Notes under the pieces: generated by a model | Told to the model about the DNA's origin: nothing | Database searches by the model: none | The model's input: the letters and a program-made list of their open reading frames with translations, nothing else | Translations under genes and position numbers: made by a program | NCBI GenBank assembly: GCA_003952965.2 | Contig: CM025851.1 | Span: 29,189,243-29,253,242, forward strand | From: Morella rubra | Taxonomy: Eukaryota > Streptophyta > Magnoliopsida > Fagales > Myricaceae | Direction: 5' to 3' | DNA: 64,000 bases | Shown here: positions 45,979 to 59,401 of the stretch, piece after piece | Layout: the number at the start of each line of letters is the position of its first letter | Numbering within the stretch: the stretch's first letter is position 1

Positions 45979-47940
45979 ATTAATCAGAATCTGATTCTTG
46001 CACGTTATCGCCCGATGCCTCATCCTCAGTAGAGTCGCTATCACTTTCGAACGAATCTTCGTCCCCACTTTCTTCGTATTCTCTTCAATTTCTGCTTCAT
46101 CCCCCTCTGAAACATCGTTACTATCTATACGTCTTTTTTTCCGCCGATCAATTGCCTCAGAAGCTTGGATAACGTTTGGCGTAACATCATCCCTCCGTAG
46201 TGGATTAAGATTAAACTGTCGGAAGTCTATAAACAAGTCAATGGCATCGTCCTCTTGATACGCTTCATTCGCGATGGCTGCTCCCGATTCAATGTTTACA
46301 TCAACTTCACCATCCGGATCCAGGCCGGGAATGTCATATGCATTTCTACACGACAACTTCTGCACGACTCGCCATGTAGGTCCATGCAGATTATCAACTA
46401 GATAAAACACTTGACTTGCTTGATTAGCCAAAACAAATGGATCTTCTAAGTACCACAGTCGGGAAGTGTTTATGCTCTTAAAGTTCTCGTCGATACGAAT
46501 TCCACGGTGATCTCCGACGTCCCACCAATCACACTTAAACAAATATATGTATTTCCCCGCAAGTATTGCATGGCACTTATAGTCAGTGTCTAAATTACAC
46601 ATTGGACATGCCAACTTCCCTTTGGTACTCCATCCAGATAAATTGGCATATGCTGGAAAATCATTTATGGTCCATATCAAAGATGCATGCATCTTAAATG
46701 TTGTCCCATCTGAAGCATCATGTGTCTCAACTCCATCTTCCCATATTGTTTCAACTCTTCCACTAAGGGTCGAAGATATACATCAATATCATTTCCTGGT
46801 GACTTTTGACTCAGAATCAGAAGAGTCATTAGTGAAAATGGAACCTTCATACACCTCCATGGGGGTAAATTATATGGAAACACAACGACCGGCCAAATAT
46901 TGTATGCATTGCTCATGTTTCCGAACTGATTAAACCTGTCAGAAGCAAGACCAAGGCGAACGTTGCGGCATCTTGAGCAAACCAATCGTGGTCCTTATCA
47001 AAATTCTTCAAACCAATGAATCTGTAGGATGCCTCAAATTCTCCCCATCATCGATCCGTTTTTCCTTATGCCATCTCATGTCAATTGCTACATCTTTTGT
47101 GGTAAACAAACGTTTAAGTCTAGGGATTAAAGGGAAATGATGCAACACTTTTCTGGGAATTCGATTACGCAAATCATTTTCGAATTCCACCGGGACACCC
47201 CACATATCGGACATCTGTCTAACTCACTATTTTCCATCCAGAACAACACACAATTATTTTGACATGCATGGATTTTTCATAACTAAACCCAAGATCCTTT
47301 CGCAATTGTTTCACCTCGTAATACGATCCTGGTAACGTCTCCCCCTCTGGCAATGCCTCCTTAATCAATTGTAATACCATATCAAATGCCTTAACCGACA
47401 ACTTATTCTCCGACTTCACGTGCTACAACCGGACCGTACAACTTACTAAACTTGGTACATCCAGGATACAATTCATGTTCTGCCTCTTCCCATAATTTAT
47501 TAAGTGGTGTCGAAGCCTCCGGTCCCCAAGTGGGGGTTTCCTTAATATTAGGGTTCTCCGTTTCAACCCTTGCCCCACCATCTAATCCGGCACGAACATC
47601 GTTAACATTTCCTCCATTCTATCAAGTTATCTCCCTCTAAATCATCATCACTATATGGTAAGCTCGCACCGGACTCTTGACTCAATTTTGAAGTAAGTTG
47701 AATACCCTCCCTGTGAAACACCCATGACTTATAGCTCACATCAAACCCATTAATGTATATATGATCTTCCATTTTATCCAACACTTGAAACACTACATTT
47801 CTGCACTTCCGACACGGACATCTGATCTGACCCCGAGAGTCTACACAACAAGCAGCCATACCGACAAACCCACGGACCCCCTCCGCATACTTTTCACCAA
47901 ACCGATTTTTCTCGTAAACCCAACTTTTATTCCATTGCCA
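45979..47940 (-). pseudogene. CACTA TNP2 transposase, copy 2, with internal deletion
   Basis: Keeps the CPCRKC region, the GCTKFSKLSF and NDFPAYANLSGWSTKG parts, then jumps in frame from NLDTDYK to the DUF4216-type YLFKCDWWDVG. The rest of the transposase core and the DUF4218-type region are gone. The ATG context is also altered by an inserted base (ATGGAATAA). The frame across the deletion is open for 247 codons. Confidence 0.88.
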
Positions 47941-48222
47941 CCAATCTAAAAAAAATACACAAATTAAGTAATTCATAAACACCCAATCATTGTAACTTGA
48001 CTTTAAGCCCAGCTGATAGGTCCTATCCCATTCAAGATTATGCATTTGGAGTTGAACATCAGTTCAACTTGTGTCCATCCATACCTCGAAAAAATTCGGC
48101 AGCATCTCCCCCAGTCCCCAAATACACGTACCAGTGTTGGAGGCAAACGTCATCAACGATAGTTTATGACGTCATACACCAATGCTAGTAGTATACCCAG
48201 AAGACAAAAGGTAAATGATACC

Positions 48223-49119
48223 NNNNNNNNNNNNNNNNNNNNNNNNNNNNNNNNNNNNNNNNNNNNNNNNNNNNNNNNNNNNNNNNNNNNNNNNNNNNNN
48301 NNNNNNNNNNNNNNNNNNNNNNNNNNNNNNNNNNNNNNNNNNNNNNNNNNNNNNNNNNNNNNNNNNNNNNNNNNNNNNNNNNNNNNNNNNNNNNNNNNNN
48401 NNNNNNNNNNNNNNNNNNNNNNNNNNNNNNNNNNNNNNNNNNNNNNNNNNNNNNNNNNNNNNNNNNNNNNNNNNNNNNNNNNNNNNNNNNNNNNNNNNNN
48501 NNNNNNNNNNNNNNNNNNNNNNNNNNNNNNNNNNNNNNNNNNNNNNNNNNNNNNNNNNNNNNNNNNNNNNNNNNNNNNNNNNNNNNNNNNNNNNNNNNNN
48601 NNNNNNNNNNNNNNNNNNNNNNNNNNNNNNNNNNNNNNNNNNNNNNNNNNNNNNNNNNNNNNNNNNNNNNNNNNNNNNNNNNNNNNNNNNNNNNNNNNNN
48701 NNNNNNNNNNNNNNNNNNNNNNNNNNNNNNNNNNNNNNNNNNNNNNNNNNNNNNNNNNNNNNNNNNNNNNNNNNNNNNNNNNNNNNNNNNNNNNNNNNNN
48801 NNNNNNNNNNNNNNNNNNNNNNNNNNNNNNNNNNNNNNNNNNNNNNNNNNNNNNNNNNNNNNNNNNNNNNNNNNNNNNNNNNNNNNNNNNNNNNNNNNNN
48901 NNNNNNNNNNNNNNNNNNNNNNNNNNNNNNNNNNNNNNNNNNNNNNNNNNNNNNNNNNNNNNNNNNNNNNNNNNNNNNNNNNNNNNNNNNNNNNNNNNNN
49001 NNNNNNNNNNNNNNNNNNNNNNNNNNNNNNNNNNNNNNNNNNNNNNNNNNNNNNNNNNNNNNNNNNNNNNNNNNNNNNNNNNNNNNNNNNNNNNNNNNNN
49101 NNNNNNNNNNNNNNNNNNN
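48223..49119. other. Assembly gap (897 Ns)
   Basis: A run of 897 N. The left side is inside inverted CACTA copy 2 and the right side is inside a direct-oriented CACTA end. The missing parts of both elements would total over 12 kb if full length, so the gap length is nominal or the join is artificial. Confidence 0.98.
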
Positions 49120-50040
49120 GCGGGTGGAGCAAGAGCGCATCCGGTTGGAGCAGGAGGAGCGCATGAAAAGGGAGCAAGAGCGCATGCAAAAGGAGCAAGA
49201 GCGCTTACAGACAGAAATATCGAAGGAACTGGAGAAGAAAATGTCCTCTGTAATGGAGAAGAAAATGAGCGACATGTCAAAGTGACTATTCAGCCAGTTT
49301 GGGGGTTCAAAAAGGTAGATGCATGTATATTGTAATAACTTTTTAATTATGTATTATTACGATATTATTTTCGATTTAATTATGGATCATTATATGTTAT
49401 TATTGATATTTATTAATGTGAGTATTGTATTATTATTATAAAATGTACGTGTTATATAATATTTTCCATTATTATTGTTTAAAAAAAAAACCATTCTCTC
49501 ACCACTGATCGATCGGCATATTCAGCGATCGATTGGTTGTTGTTCAACCAATCGATCGTCCAATACTACCGATCGATCGGTTCATAAATCAAGGTTACAT
49601 CACTAAATTAAACGACCGATCTTCCATGGCATAACGATCGATCGTGATACTTTAGTGATCGATCGCTTATATAAAGCATCCGATCGTCGTTGCTGAAGCG
49701 ATTGATCGTCTATTTCTTACCGTGCGATCGTTTAAATGTGTCGATCAATCACCAGAACGTAACCGATCGATCGTCAATATGTACCAATCGATCCATCACT
49801 TCGTTTTCAACGACCGATCATAAAAAGTACCGATCGATCAGCATATTTAGTGACGAAAAATGTCCATCACTAAAAAATTTTCGTGACAAAATTCGGGTTT
49901 AGTCATGAAATACATTTCATGACGCTCATTCGCTGACGGAGCTCGTGACGAAAATATTTTGTCACTAATACTTTTAGTGACGAGATATTGACTTTTAGTG
50001 ACAAAAAATTTTGTCACTAAAAGTCAATTTTTTTGTAGTG
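49120..50040 (+). mobile_element. Right end of a further CACTA copy (equivalent to the end of copy 1)
   Basis: Matches 36039-36959 at a constant offset of 13081 for most of its length, with scattered substitutions. It includes the last part of a TNPA-like coiled coil (49120-49285), which ends early because a CGA codon became TGA at 49283-49285, then the CGATCGATCG array and the terminal repeats, ending GTAGTG at 50040 in the same GLR position. Confidence 0.92.
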
Positions 50041-50592
50041 GTTGTTTTCCGAGTCATCGCTGTAGGTTACCTTGACAAACTTCGGGAATGAAGTATCACT
50101 CGGAACTCCAATTATCAACGGATTCTCTTCAGTAGGCATTGCCCAGCCTTTTGGGGTAATTCTCTTTAGGACGGTCCCAGGCCAAATAACAGGACCAGAC
50201 AATCCTTGTGCTGTTTTCTCTCTAGATTTCTCCTCCACGAGGCCTTCTGAAAACCCATCCTCGGACGTCCAAAACTCTATTTCTTCATACCTGTTGTTTA
50301 GCTGATCTCCTTGTTTGTATCTCTTCCCAGGCACATTTACTATCCTAACTTAGAATTTTGCAATAGCTTTCCATCTTTGAAACTTATCTTGCCACTTAGA
50401 CTAGAGAAATCGCTTGCTAGTATATTCGTTAACATTGTCTCTGGACTACTGGTGTTACCATTTGTTCTCTCCGTGGCCTTTGAAATGGCCATAATGCTAT
50501 CGTATGCTCGTAGAGCGTCAATTCCTGGTGTGGGATTAGCTTCCTCAAGATACTCTGCTCGGAAATTGTTTGAGAACTGGGCATAGAAGTTC
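50041..50592 (-). pseudogene. GLR exon fragment, second copy
   Basis: Same coding pieces as 36960-37511, with the same one-base loss and the same CACTA and TIR junctions. No other GLR exon lies on this side of the gap. Confidence 0.88.
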
Positions 50593-53500
50593 GGGTTTGG
50601 ATTCAATCTGGACTGTATGGGTCCAGATGCATTCAGATCCACGATCTGGATTGAATATCACGAAATGGATGACAAAGATGCGACCACGTCATTTAATGAG
50701 GCCTCTTTGTTGTCAGCTAGGCTTGGCTCCAGTCAGCGCGTGTGTTTTTTGTCCTCACATCTGTACCGGTCGGACTACTACAATTTAAGTCCTACCACAC
50801 CTCCGACCAGTATAGCTGCTGCTTCAAAATCCCCTTCACAATTAAAAACCCATTTCAAAATCTTTTGACGTTTCAAAAGGTTTTTCACCCACCTTCTTCC
50901 CAAATCCTTACATTTCTTCCCAAATCCCTTAAATCCCTCAACTTCTTCACCCACGACTTGAAAATCCCTCAAATCCCTTCCATTTCGAAATCTCTCTCCC
51001 TCGAAATCTCTCAGTCACTCTCCACTATCCACTCTCCAGGCGGGCTCTCTCCCTTAACTCACCGCTCCATCACTCACCTCGTTGGATCTGTCTCTCTGTC
51101 TTTTCCATTTAGGTTGGCAACTCATACACGTGCTATTATTACTGATAAGTTAATTTGTTTTTTGTCACTTTGTCTTTGTCTCTCTTTGTCTCTGCCATTT
51201 AGCTTAGATCAATGTTTGGCATACATGAGTTTTTCATATTGCACTTGTTAAGCTTTGTTATACTACTCTTGCATATGGAATGAATGTGCCCGTGCATATG
51301 CATGTCCTTTGTTTTTTTTTTTGCTAAGCATTTGCATGTCCTTTATTTGTGTTTTCAGTTTTCATTCCAAATTCCAATGGTAGCTTTTTATATGACTGCT
51401 TGGCAGAATTTTCTTCTTGTCATAAGAAAAGAGGATTCTCCAATGTAAAGTGCAGCACTAATTTGTATATGATTTATTTGTCTTTTTGCCTGATTGTAGA
51501 ACATCTGAAAACTGATAAATTTACAAAAATTTCTTGTGAACACAAAAAAAATTGAACACCATGCTTAGGATCAAGCGCTGTGCCAGGAAGAGTAAAAATA
51601 CGGCATCATCTTCGAGGCTGAGGAGAAAGGTGCTAGAAAGTGCAAACCTCGCTAATTTTCGAAATGATGATTGTGCTACATCATTTGATACGGATTTTGC
51701 CAAAAGGAGGGTGATTCGAGGAAGAAACATAGAACTCGATCTGATAGGTGAGTTAGATCTCTATGGCTATTTCCAATTTCAAGGGTGGGAGAATTTGTGT
51801 GAAATGGGTAGATATGTGTACCCAAAGTACGTTAGACAATTTTTTACAAACATGATGTGGACCAGGGATGTAGATGGTCTTACAATTAGAAGCTTAGTGG
51901 GTAGGAAGCTCATTGAGCTTACTGTTGAGAAGTTAAGTGAGATTATAGGGATCCCTTGTCGTGGGGAGCATGTATATAAGCAAAAAGTTAGGCCTAAGGA
52001 AAATAATTGGGACTATTGGGATGCTGTTAGGTTTCTTTTGGATTTGGATGATGAAGAGGATGTCCCTATACATTTTCAGGCCAAAGACCTTAAGTTGTCT
52101 CTTAGGCTTCTCAATCTCATCTCAACTTATAACTTTCTACCTAAAGGTGGTCATAGAGGAGTGGTTACGTTTATGGACGTTTATATGCTTGAGCATCTTG
52201 TAAACCATAGGCCCATAAATTTACCTTTTATCATGTTGGAGCATATTGTGTTTGCTCGTGAGCATAACAAAGTCCTCCCCTATGGATTGATTTTTACCGA
52301 AATTTTTAACCACCATTGAATTCGCATCGATATGAGAGAGGTTGACGCACCACCTCAATCTAATGTCTTTAACTTCCAAACATTGATGAAGATTGGTTAT
52401 AAGAAAAACTCGAGGGGAGAGTGGGTTCCTAAAGCCAATAGTGGCTAGGATAATCATGGTGACGAGGGTGACGGTGACAGTGACGAGGGTGCGAAAGTTC
52501 ATCCTTGTTCCTCAACTACTCATGGGCAGTCTTCTTCATCCAACACGATTTGGAAAGATTCTATAGAAAGTTGCATTAAGTCTTTAGAACGTGGCCAGGG
52601 GCAAATTATCGATAGCACAAAGAAGTTGCAAGACATCATTAATAAGAACTTTGTTGTTGTCGCAAGATGAACTACTATTGGAGCAGCTTCATAAGTCTAG
52701 ATTCCAGGTAAACTAGTAGGCCATCATCTACGAATATGGATCTTTTTCAGAAGCAATTTGTTTTCGTTTAATTCTATTGATTTGGACATCAACCCCTTGA
52801 TAAAGCTAAAGTACAAAATGAAAACTATTCTCACATACACATATGTGTATATATATATCCTTAGAAATGGTATCTTTGAAGGTATATGCGCATAAGTCCT
52901 CATACAATTTGTATATAAATAGCTAGATGAAGCTTTCATTGTTTGATGAACAATGTCACAGAGAATTATCAAGATCATTAATCTATTGTAAATCCAAAGA
53001 TCACACTTTAAAATTTTACACATATAGCACCCTTAGCTACTTAAAAAACAGTATTGCGTACTAGGTAATTAGACAAAGAAGCTAGACCTAAATTTGTGTA
53101 ATTTCTTGTCACTTTCCTTCATATATATAACAATCAGTTAACATACCATATAAGAATAAAAATAATGAAGATTAAACAAGTTTCTAATCATCCTTCTGCG
53201 ACAAATTAAGCTAAAGGAAATCAAATTCAACCAGTGAAACGAGCTTATTAAAATGTGGCCGGCAACAATAAAAATTGCAGACGAAATGCTATCTTCAAGT
53301 GGCTAATCAGGTAATTAATATAAACTAAGAGCAACACCACTATCATAACTTAAATTGGTTTGTTGATAAGGCTATAAGGTCTGCTATCACCTAAATTTAA
53401 CAATAATTAAGGGTTTATAAATTAATAATTATTAATGAAAGGAAGGCAGTAAACTTTTTGTACTGCTTGTGTATAGACCGAAAGACAAAGTAGGAATCAA

Positions 53501-54476
53501 TAGCAAATCGATAAAAAAAGGTTCTGATCTGTAGGTCTAATTAGCATGCATATTTATTTATTTATTTGTTCGTTGCCAAACGCATAAAGTTAATTAATTG
53601 ATAAGTCTTTTACTGGTGTATATTCATGGTCGTATGTTACATATTGGCCTCCAAGTTTTACACATCATTTTCAATTGGCAGTTTAGGCCACTAGCGTCGG
53701 ACCACAAGCGTCAAACCACAAATTCATTCACAATAAACCATTTCAATTGGCAATTTAGACCACTAGCGTCTGACCACAAATTCATTCACAATAAACCATT
53801 TTAAAGTTAGACCACTAACGTCAGACCACATATCTTTAAACAATCACACTTTTGAGTGTCACAGCATACAGACAAAAAGCATCAAAATTTCTCTTTCTCT
53901 CTCTCTCATTACTCTCTTTGTCCCAGCTAATATATGAATACAAACAATAAACAACAAACAAGAAACATCAATATTGACTTGGGTTCTCTCTCTTTTAAGT
54001 TAATATATACAAACCCACTGATTCTCTCTCTTTAAGTGAATATATACAAACTAAACGAGACAAAAAGTTTATACCAATAAGCTAAACAGATACTTTTGAA
54101 ACTCACCAAAGAAAAGAAGAAAATAACTTTGAAGTAGAGACAATGGAGCCTTCTGATCCTTTTTGGTTTTGTCTAAATCTAGGGATTCGGAGGTTGAGGA
54201 TTTCAAAATGAGATTTCAAATGGGTGATTTGGGAAGAAAATGGCTGAAATGCGTATTCGCGCTGCAGTGGTCGGAGGTGTGGTCGCACCTAAATTATAGT
54301 GGTCTGACCGGTACAGATGTGGAGACAAAAAAATACGCACGCTTGTCTGAAATCAAGCCGAGCCGACGACATAGAGGCCTCATTAAATGACGTGGCGGCC
54401 TCTTTGTCATCTATTTCGTGAGATTCAATTCAGACCGTAGATCTAGACCTTTACGGTTTGGACTGAATTCAAACCC
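50593..54476. mobile_element. Long-TIR DNA transposon, copy 2 (3.9 kb)
   Basis: Same termini and gene as copy 1. It has one copy rather than two of the inner-TIR tandem segment at its right end, accounting for about 336 bp. The two copies sit in identical flanking sequence, so they arose by block duplication, not by independent insertion. Confidence 0.75.
51561..52670 (+). pseudogene. Transposase_32-like protein gene of the long-TIR element, copy 2
   Basis: Offset 13081 from 38480-39589. The translation to the first stop is identical to copy 1, and both in-frame stops (52317-52319 and 52446-52448) are shared, so the gene was already broken when the block was duplicated. Confidence 0.65.
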
Positions 54477-54683
54477 AAGTAAGTGAGCCTGCATATTATG
54501 CTTACGAGGAATCCATCTGATCGACCAACTAGGACGGCTACCAAACCAACTACGGATAGAGGGAACTACGTCCACAATCTTCCAGCGGGGTACTTGATGA
54601 TCAGGAGCAGCAATATCCTCCCAGAGAAGCTTGGAATCCGATCCAAAAAGAACCACAGTCCAGGAAACACTAGGCAACCTCAT
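54477..54683 (-). pseudogene. LINE-type RNase H fragment, second copy
   Basis: Same 90-codon minus-strand reading as at 41666-41938, again cut at AHLL by the long-TIR element. Confidence 0.55.
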
Positions 54684-55870
54684 CAGGAGAGCGCAAGATC
54701 ATCATATGGAAGGTATCGGGTAATTTTAATCTTTCGTATCTATGGCTTTTGATGGGTCTTTGTGTTTCTTCTCTGGAATGAATGTGAGGGTCTGGGCTGA
54801 AGCTTTAGTTAAATAGATTCAGGTCTCCAAAACAGGAAAACAAGAAGCACAGTGTCCACACAAACTCAGCATTCTGATTTGCAGTCATACGCTCGGCTCC
54901 ACGTGGGGCGTAGACGGATATGTCCAGCAATCAGATCCTTTTAGCCACGTGCAATACCCCTTTATTTCATCTGTGTACCCGTTCATGCACTTTGCACGGT
55001 GCCAGCACAACATTAGAAAGGACGAAAGGAGGAAAAGCCAGCCTCCGTGCCAATCTACCGGAAGATCTACAGGCGGGGAGAGTTTCCGTACCCGAAATGG
55101 AACTGTTTCATTTTTCAAAAAGGTACGCATCTATCCAGCCACATCCGATGCTGAGTTCCACTGTCCGATGCTGAGTTGTCAGCTGATGTATTTTTTTATT
55201 AAAAAATAAGACGACTGAGTAAGTGAGATATTATGCTTATCCATCTGAACCAACTATATAATTACGTAAATCTTTACTTGATGATCTATGAGAAGCTTGG
55301 AATCCGATCCAAAAAGAACCACAGTCCAGGAAACACTAGGCAACCTCATCAGGAGAGCGCAAGATCATCATATGGAAGGTATCGGGTAATTTTAATCTTT
55401 CGTATCTATGGCTTTTGATGGGTCTTTGTGTTTCTTCTCTGGAATGAATGTGAGGGTCTGGGCTGAAGCTTTAGTTAAATAGATTCAGGTCTCCAAAACA
55501 GGAAAACAAGAAGCACAGTGTCCACACAAACTCAGCATTCTGATTTGCAGTCATACGCTCGGCTCCACGTGGGGCGTAGACGGATATGTCCAGCAATCAG
55601 ATCCTTTTAGCCACGTGCAATACCCCTTTATTTCATCTGTGTACCCGTTCATGCACTTTGCACGGTGCCAGCACAACATTAGAAAGGACGAAAGGAGGAA
55701 AAGCCAGCCTCCGTGCCAATCTACCGGAAGATCTACAGGCGGGGAGAGTTTCCGTACCCGAAATGGAACTGTTTCATTTTTCAAAAAGGTACGCATCTAT
55801 CCAGCCACATCCGATGCTGAGTTCCACGTCCGATGCTGAGTTGTCAGCTGATGTAATTTTTTTATTAAAA
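54477..55870. repeat. Imperfect tandem duplication, period about 666 bp
   Basis: The unit starting at AGAAGCTTGGAATCCGATCC (54624) recurs at 55290 with near-identical sequence through about 55850. The join (55212-55285) retains a gapped, degenerate copy of the unit start. Only one unit exists in the first block (41879). Confidence 0.85.
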
Positions 55871-56861
55871 AAATAAACGATGAGAGGTTATTTCATCAAA
55901 AAATATAAATTAAAGAACTCAAATTTGAAAAAGTAAATCCAAAGACTAAAAAATAAAAAGGGTTAAAATTTAAAGATTAAAATATTAATTTATCTAGATT
56001 TTATGGTAAAATGATACTTCCTCATTTCCTATCATGCATAGACTAGCGGCCTGGTTAATAGTGTTGAAATTCCTTGTACTATAGGAGCTAGGTTTGTATG
56101 GCTTTATCATCCCAACATAACGCCATACAAAGTCAAAAGAGGCTTGAGAGGTGATTCGTTTTTCTATAGATTTTGTTCAGATTCACGGGAGACGTGAGTA
56201 TGTGGATTTATTATGCGCGCGGGAGTAGTTCCAAAGTGCTAAAGATTGCAATGCTCTTGTTGAAGTGGACAACACTAAATCTTATCTGATCTCCTTCTCC
56301 TTAGTTTTTTTTGTTTTGTTTAAGGAAGTAAAATTAACTGCGGAGAAAAAACAAAATAAATAAATTAAGCAAAGGAAATCTAATTCGATTCGTTTTGATT
56401 TGTTTGTGATTGATCAAGGAAGTTTCTAAAATCTATTCAGCAAGAAAGGGCTTCTATATATAATATATCAAAACAACGGTATGGAGACGTCGTCAACAGT
56501 AATAGTTAAAGATTGGCTAAACCCTACCTAAACCATATCAATATCGACTTAAAATATTCCGATTTTACTTGGAAATCATTGTCAGGCCCGATTTTCTGTT
56601 TCTCCTTTTTCTTGAGCAATCTGGGAGGTAGAAATTATAGACTGGGTGTGTCATAACTAGCTAGCTTGCGTCGTCCCATTAGTAAACGAGATGGTTGGTA
56701 AAGTTTAATATATACCAGGCGACAATATCTGATAGGACCAAGCATTAATTTTTCTTACATTCAGAATTAGTCAGACTTTTTTCTTTCTTGTCACTGTAAG
56801 TGTTTGAAACTGTCTGCGGAATATTTGCACTGACAGTAATACGTATATCGGTAGTTACTCT
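55871..56861. other. Unassigned AT-rich DNA, second copy of 42460-43451
   Basis: Near-identical to the first block with a few one-base differences. No gene seen. Confidence 0.5.
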
Positions 56862-57593
56862 CACTACAAAAAAATTTAACTTTTAGTGACAAAAAATTTT
56901 ATCACTAAAAGTCAAAATTTCGCCACTAAAAATATTAGTGACGAAATATTTTCGTCACAACCTCCGTCAGTGAATGAGCGTCACGAAATGTATTTCGTGA
57001 CGAAACCCGAATTTCGTCACGAAAAGTTTTTAGTGACGAAATTTTTCATCAGTAAATGTACTAATCGATTGATCTTGTCACGATCGGTCGGTGAAAACAA
57101 AGTGATGGATCAATTGGAAAGGCGATCGATCGGTATACATTTGAGATGATCGTATATTGACGATCGATCGGTTATGTATTGGTGATTGATCGACACATTT
57201 AAACGATCGCACGGTAAGAAATAGACGAGCGGACACTTTATATAAGCAATCGATCAGTAAAGTATCACGATCGATCGTTATGCCATGGACGATCGGTCGT
57301 TTAATTCAGCGATGGAACATTGATTTATGAACCGATCGATCGGTGATATTGGACGATCGATCGGTTGAACAAAAATCGATCGATCGTTGAATATGCCGAT
57401 CGAACAGTGGTGAGAGAATGGTTTTTTTTTTAAACAATAATAATGGAAAATATTATATAACACGTACATTTTATAATAATAATACAATACTCACATTAAT
57501 AAACATCAATAATAACATATAGTGATCCATAATTAAATCGAAAATAATATCGTAATAATACATAATTAAAAAGTTATTACAATATACATGCAT

Positions 57594-59279
57594 CTACCTT
57601 TTTGAACCCCCAAACTGGCTGAATAGTCTCTTTGACATGTCGCTCATTTTCTTCTCCATTACAGAGGACATTTTCTTCTCCAGTTCCTTTGATATTTCTG
57701 CCCGTAAGCGCTCTTGCTCCTTTCGCATGCGCTCTTGTTCCTTTGCATGCACTCCTCGTGCTCTACTCGCATGTGCTCTTGCTCCCTTTTCATGCGCTCC
57801 TCCTGCTCCAACCGGATGCGCTCCTGCTCCACCTGCTACTCCTCACGGTGGTCCCTCAGAGTGGCCTCCATCTCAGCTTGCTTCTTCGCAAAATTCTTGC
57901 AAGTCTCTAGAAGCTCTCACCGCCTCTATCTCATCCCTTGCCTTTGCTAGCTGGTGCTGTAGATTAGAAGACTGTGTAGTCAAAGTTGATGAAGGCGGAG
58001 GCTTAACCGCCGTCCTAATCCCGAACATATCCCGACTTCTTGCCCAATATCTTGGAATATACTTCAATTTCGGTATAAGTCTTCCCTTCTAAATCACACT
58101 GACGCTGGAAGGCATCCATCCGTTCCTGAAAAAATGACAATAATTACCAGAAACATTAATATAGATAAACTATACATAAATTAAATTTCTCTCGCTCCTT
58201 CCGAGGTCCAAATCCCATCTTTGTTTGTATAATTCTTTTTATACAGCTCTGCAGGATTGATATTGCCGCTTTCTTGATTTTTCTACATGACAATAGCATA
58301 AAGTTATTGACAAACAATATCAATAAAGTCTAAGATTTAGTTGTTAACTTACCATACAAGCTCGTGTGCGCTGGAACGAGTGCGAACCAGCAGCGTGGTT
58401 CACAGTCAACTTTGATCTATTCTTCTTATTTTGCTTGCTTCGTTTCTGCGATATTTTAAGTAATTAAATATTAAAAGAATGTAATATTTAAGCAACGAGT
58501 TTTTGTAATCAAGTACCATAAATGCTTCGCTGGTGAACAGATCGCATAACTCCTTCCATTGTTCTTTGTGGTATCAGGGTGCGCTTCAGCAACGCCGCCT
58601 CTTTACTCGGAACTTCTTAAAATACGCATGCATTCGGTTGCGGTGCGTTCGACGTGCCGTCATCATAGTCTCGACCACCGTCCTCACGTCCTCATGACGG
58701 GTGTAGTCAAGGTCGAAGTGGTCCTGCATAAGTACCAAAACATACAATATTACAATGATAAACGAAATGCGTCCACCAAAAATTTATGTTTACGAATTTA
58801 ATCATACCAACACCCGATCCATAATGTACTCCTTCACTTCTGCAGGAACATCGACCCACTTGTTAACTAAGATCGGAATCAACCCTCGGACCAACATTCC
58901 AATCTTCGTCGATAAGTGGCAGCAGTGGAAGACACTCCTCCACACTCTCCCTCCGGGATATGCACCGATAGTTTCGCGGACCCGGAACCCAAGACTCTTC
59001 TCCAAACTGACTCCACGTGTCCTACCTCGCCCACGTTTAGAAGCTGATGTCGCTACATAAAATAAAATTAACAAAGTTAGTCGGTCGGTTAACTTAAGGA
59101 AATTGAAATATAACTTAGAATAATTTCTTACATGCATAACTACTAGGACAAGCTGGCGTGCCTTGACTCATGCCTTCATTCACTCTCGGAGAAGGAGCGC
59201 TCAGTGTAGGACTCGGAATCGAACTCATACTATGCAACTGTCCAGAAGTAACTGAAGGAAATTCTCGTCCACGCTTCAT
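57594..59279 (-). pseudogene. CACTA TNPA-like gene, copy 3
   Basis: ATG at 59279 (MKRGREFPSVTSG). Exon order as in copy 1. Small indels break the second exon (near 58915 and 58975), the third (near 58567 and 58610) and the last (near 57890 and 58010), and a TAG follows LRDHREE as in copy 2. The coiled-coil coding region again has additional repeat units relative to copy 1. Confidence 0.82.
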
Positions 59280-59401
59280 TTCACCGTAGAAGCTGTGACA
59301 TAACAAAATAAACGATAAAGATATGGTAAACGAGACAATAACAGTAAAAATAGTTTAGCAAACATCAACATTAGAAAGAAAAATATACATGAAAGAAATT
59401 A

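Larger units (their letters stand above)
43452..48222 (-). mobile_element. CACTA transposon copy 2, inverted, internally deleted, cut by the gap
   Basis: It starts CACTACAAAAAAATTTAAC at 43452, which corresponds to the right end of copy 1, and runs in reverse through the CGATCGATCG array, the TNPA-like gene and the TNP2 gene to the N gap. About 1.68 kb of TNP2 (32152-33830 in copy 1 coordinates) is missing at about 46573. The remainder, including the other end, is not assembled. Confidence 0.9.

Noticed and set aside
48153..49335. Long open frames of 337-389 codons on both strands across 48.2-49.3 kb
   Set aside because: They run through the 897-base N gap and are mostly unknown residues.
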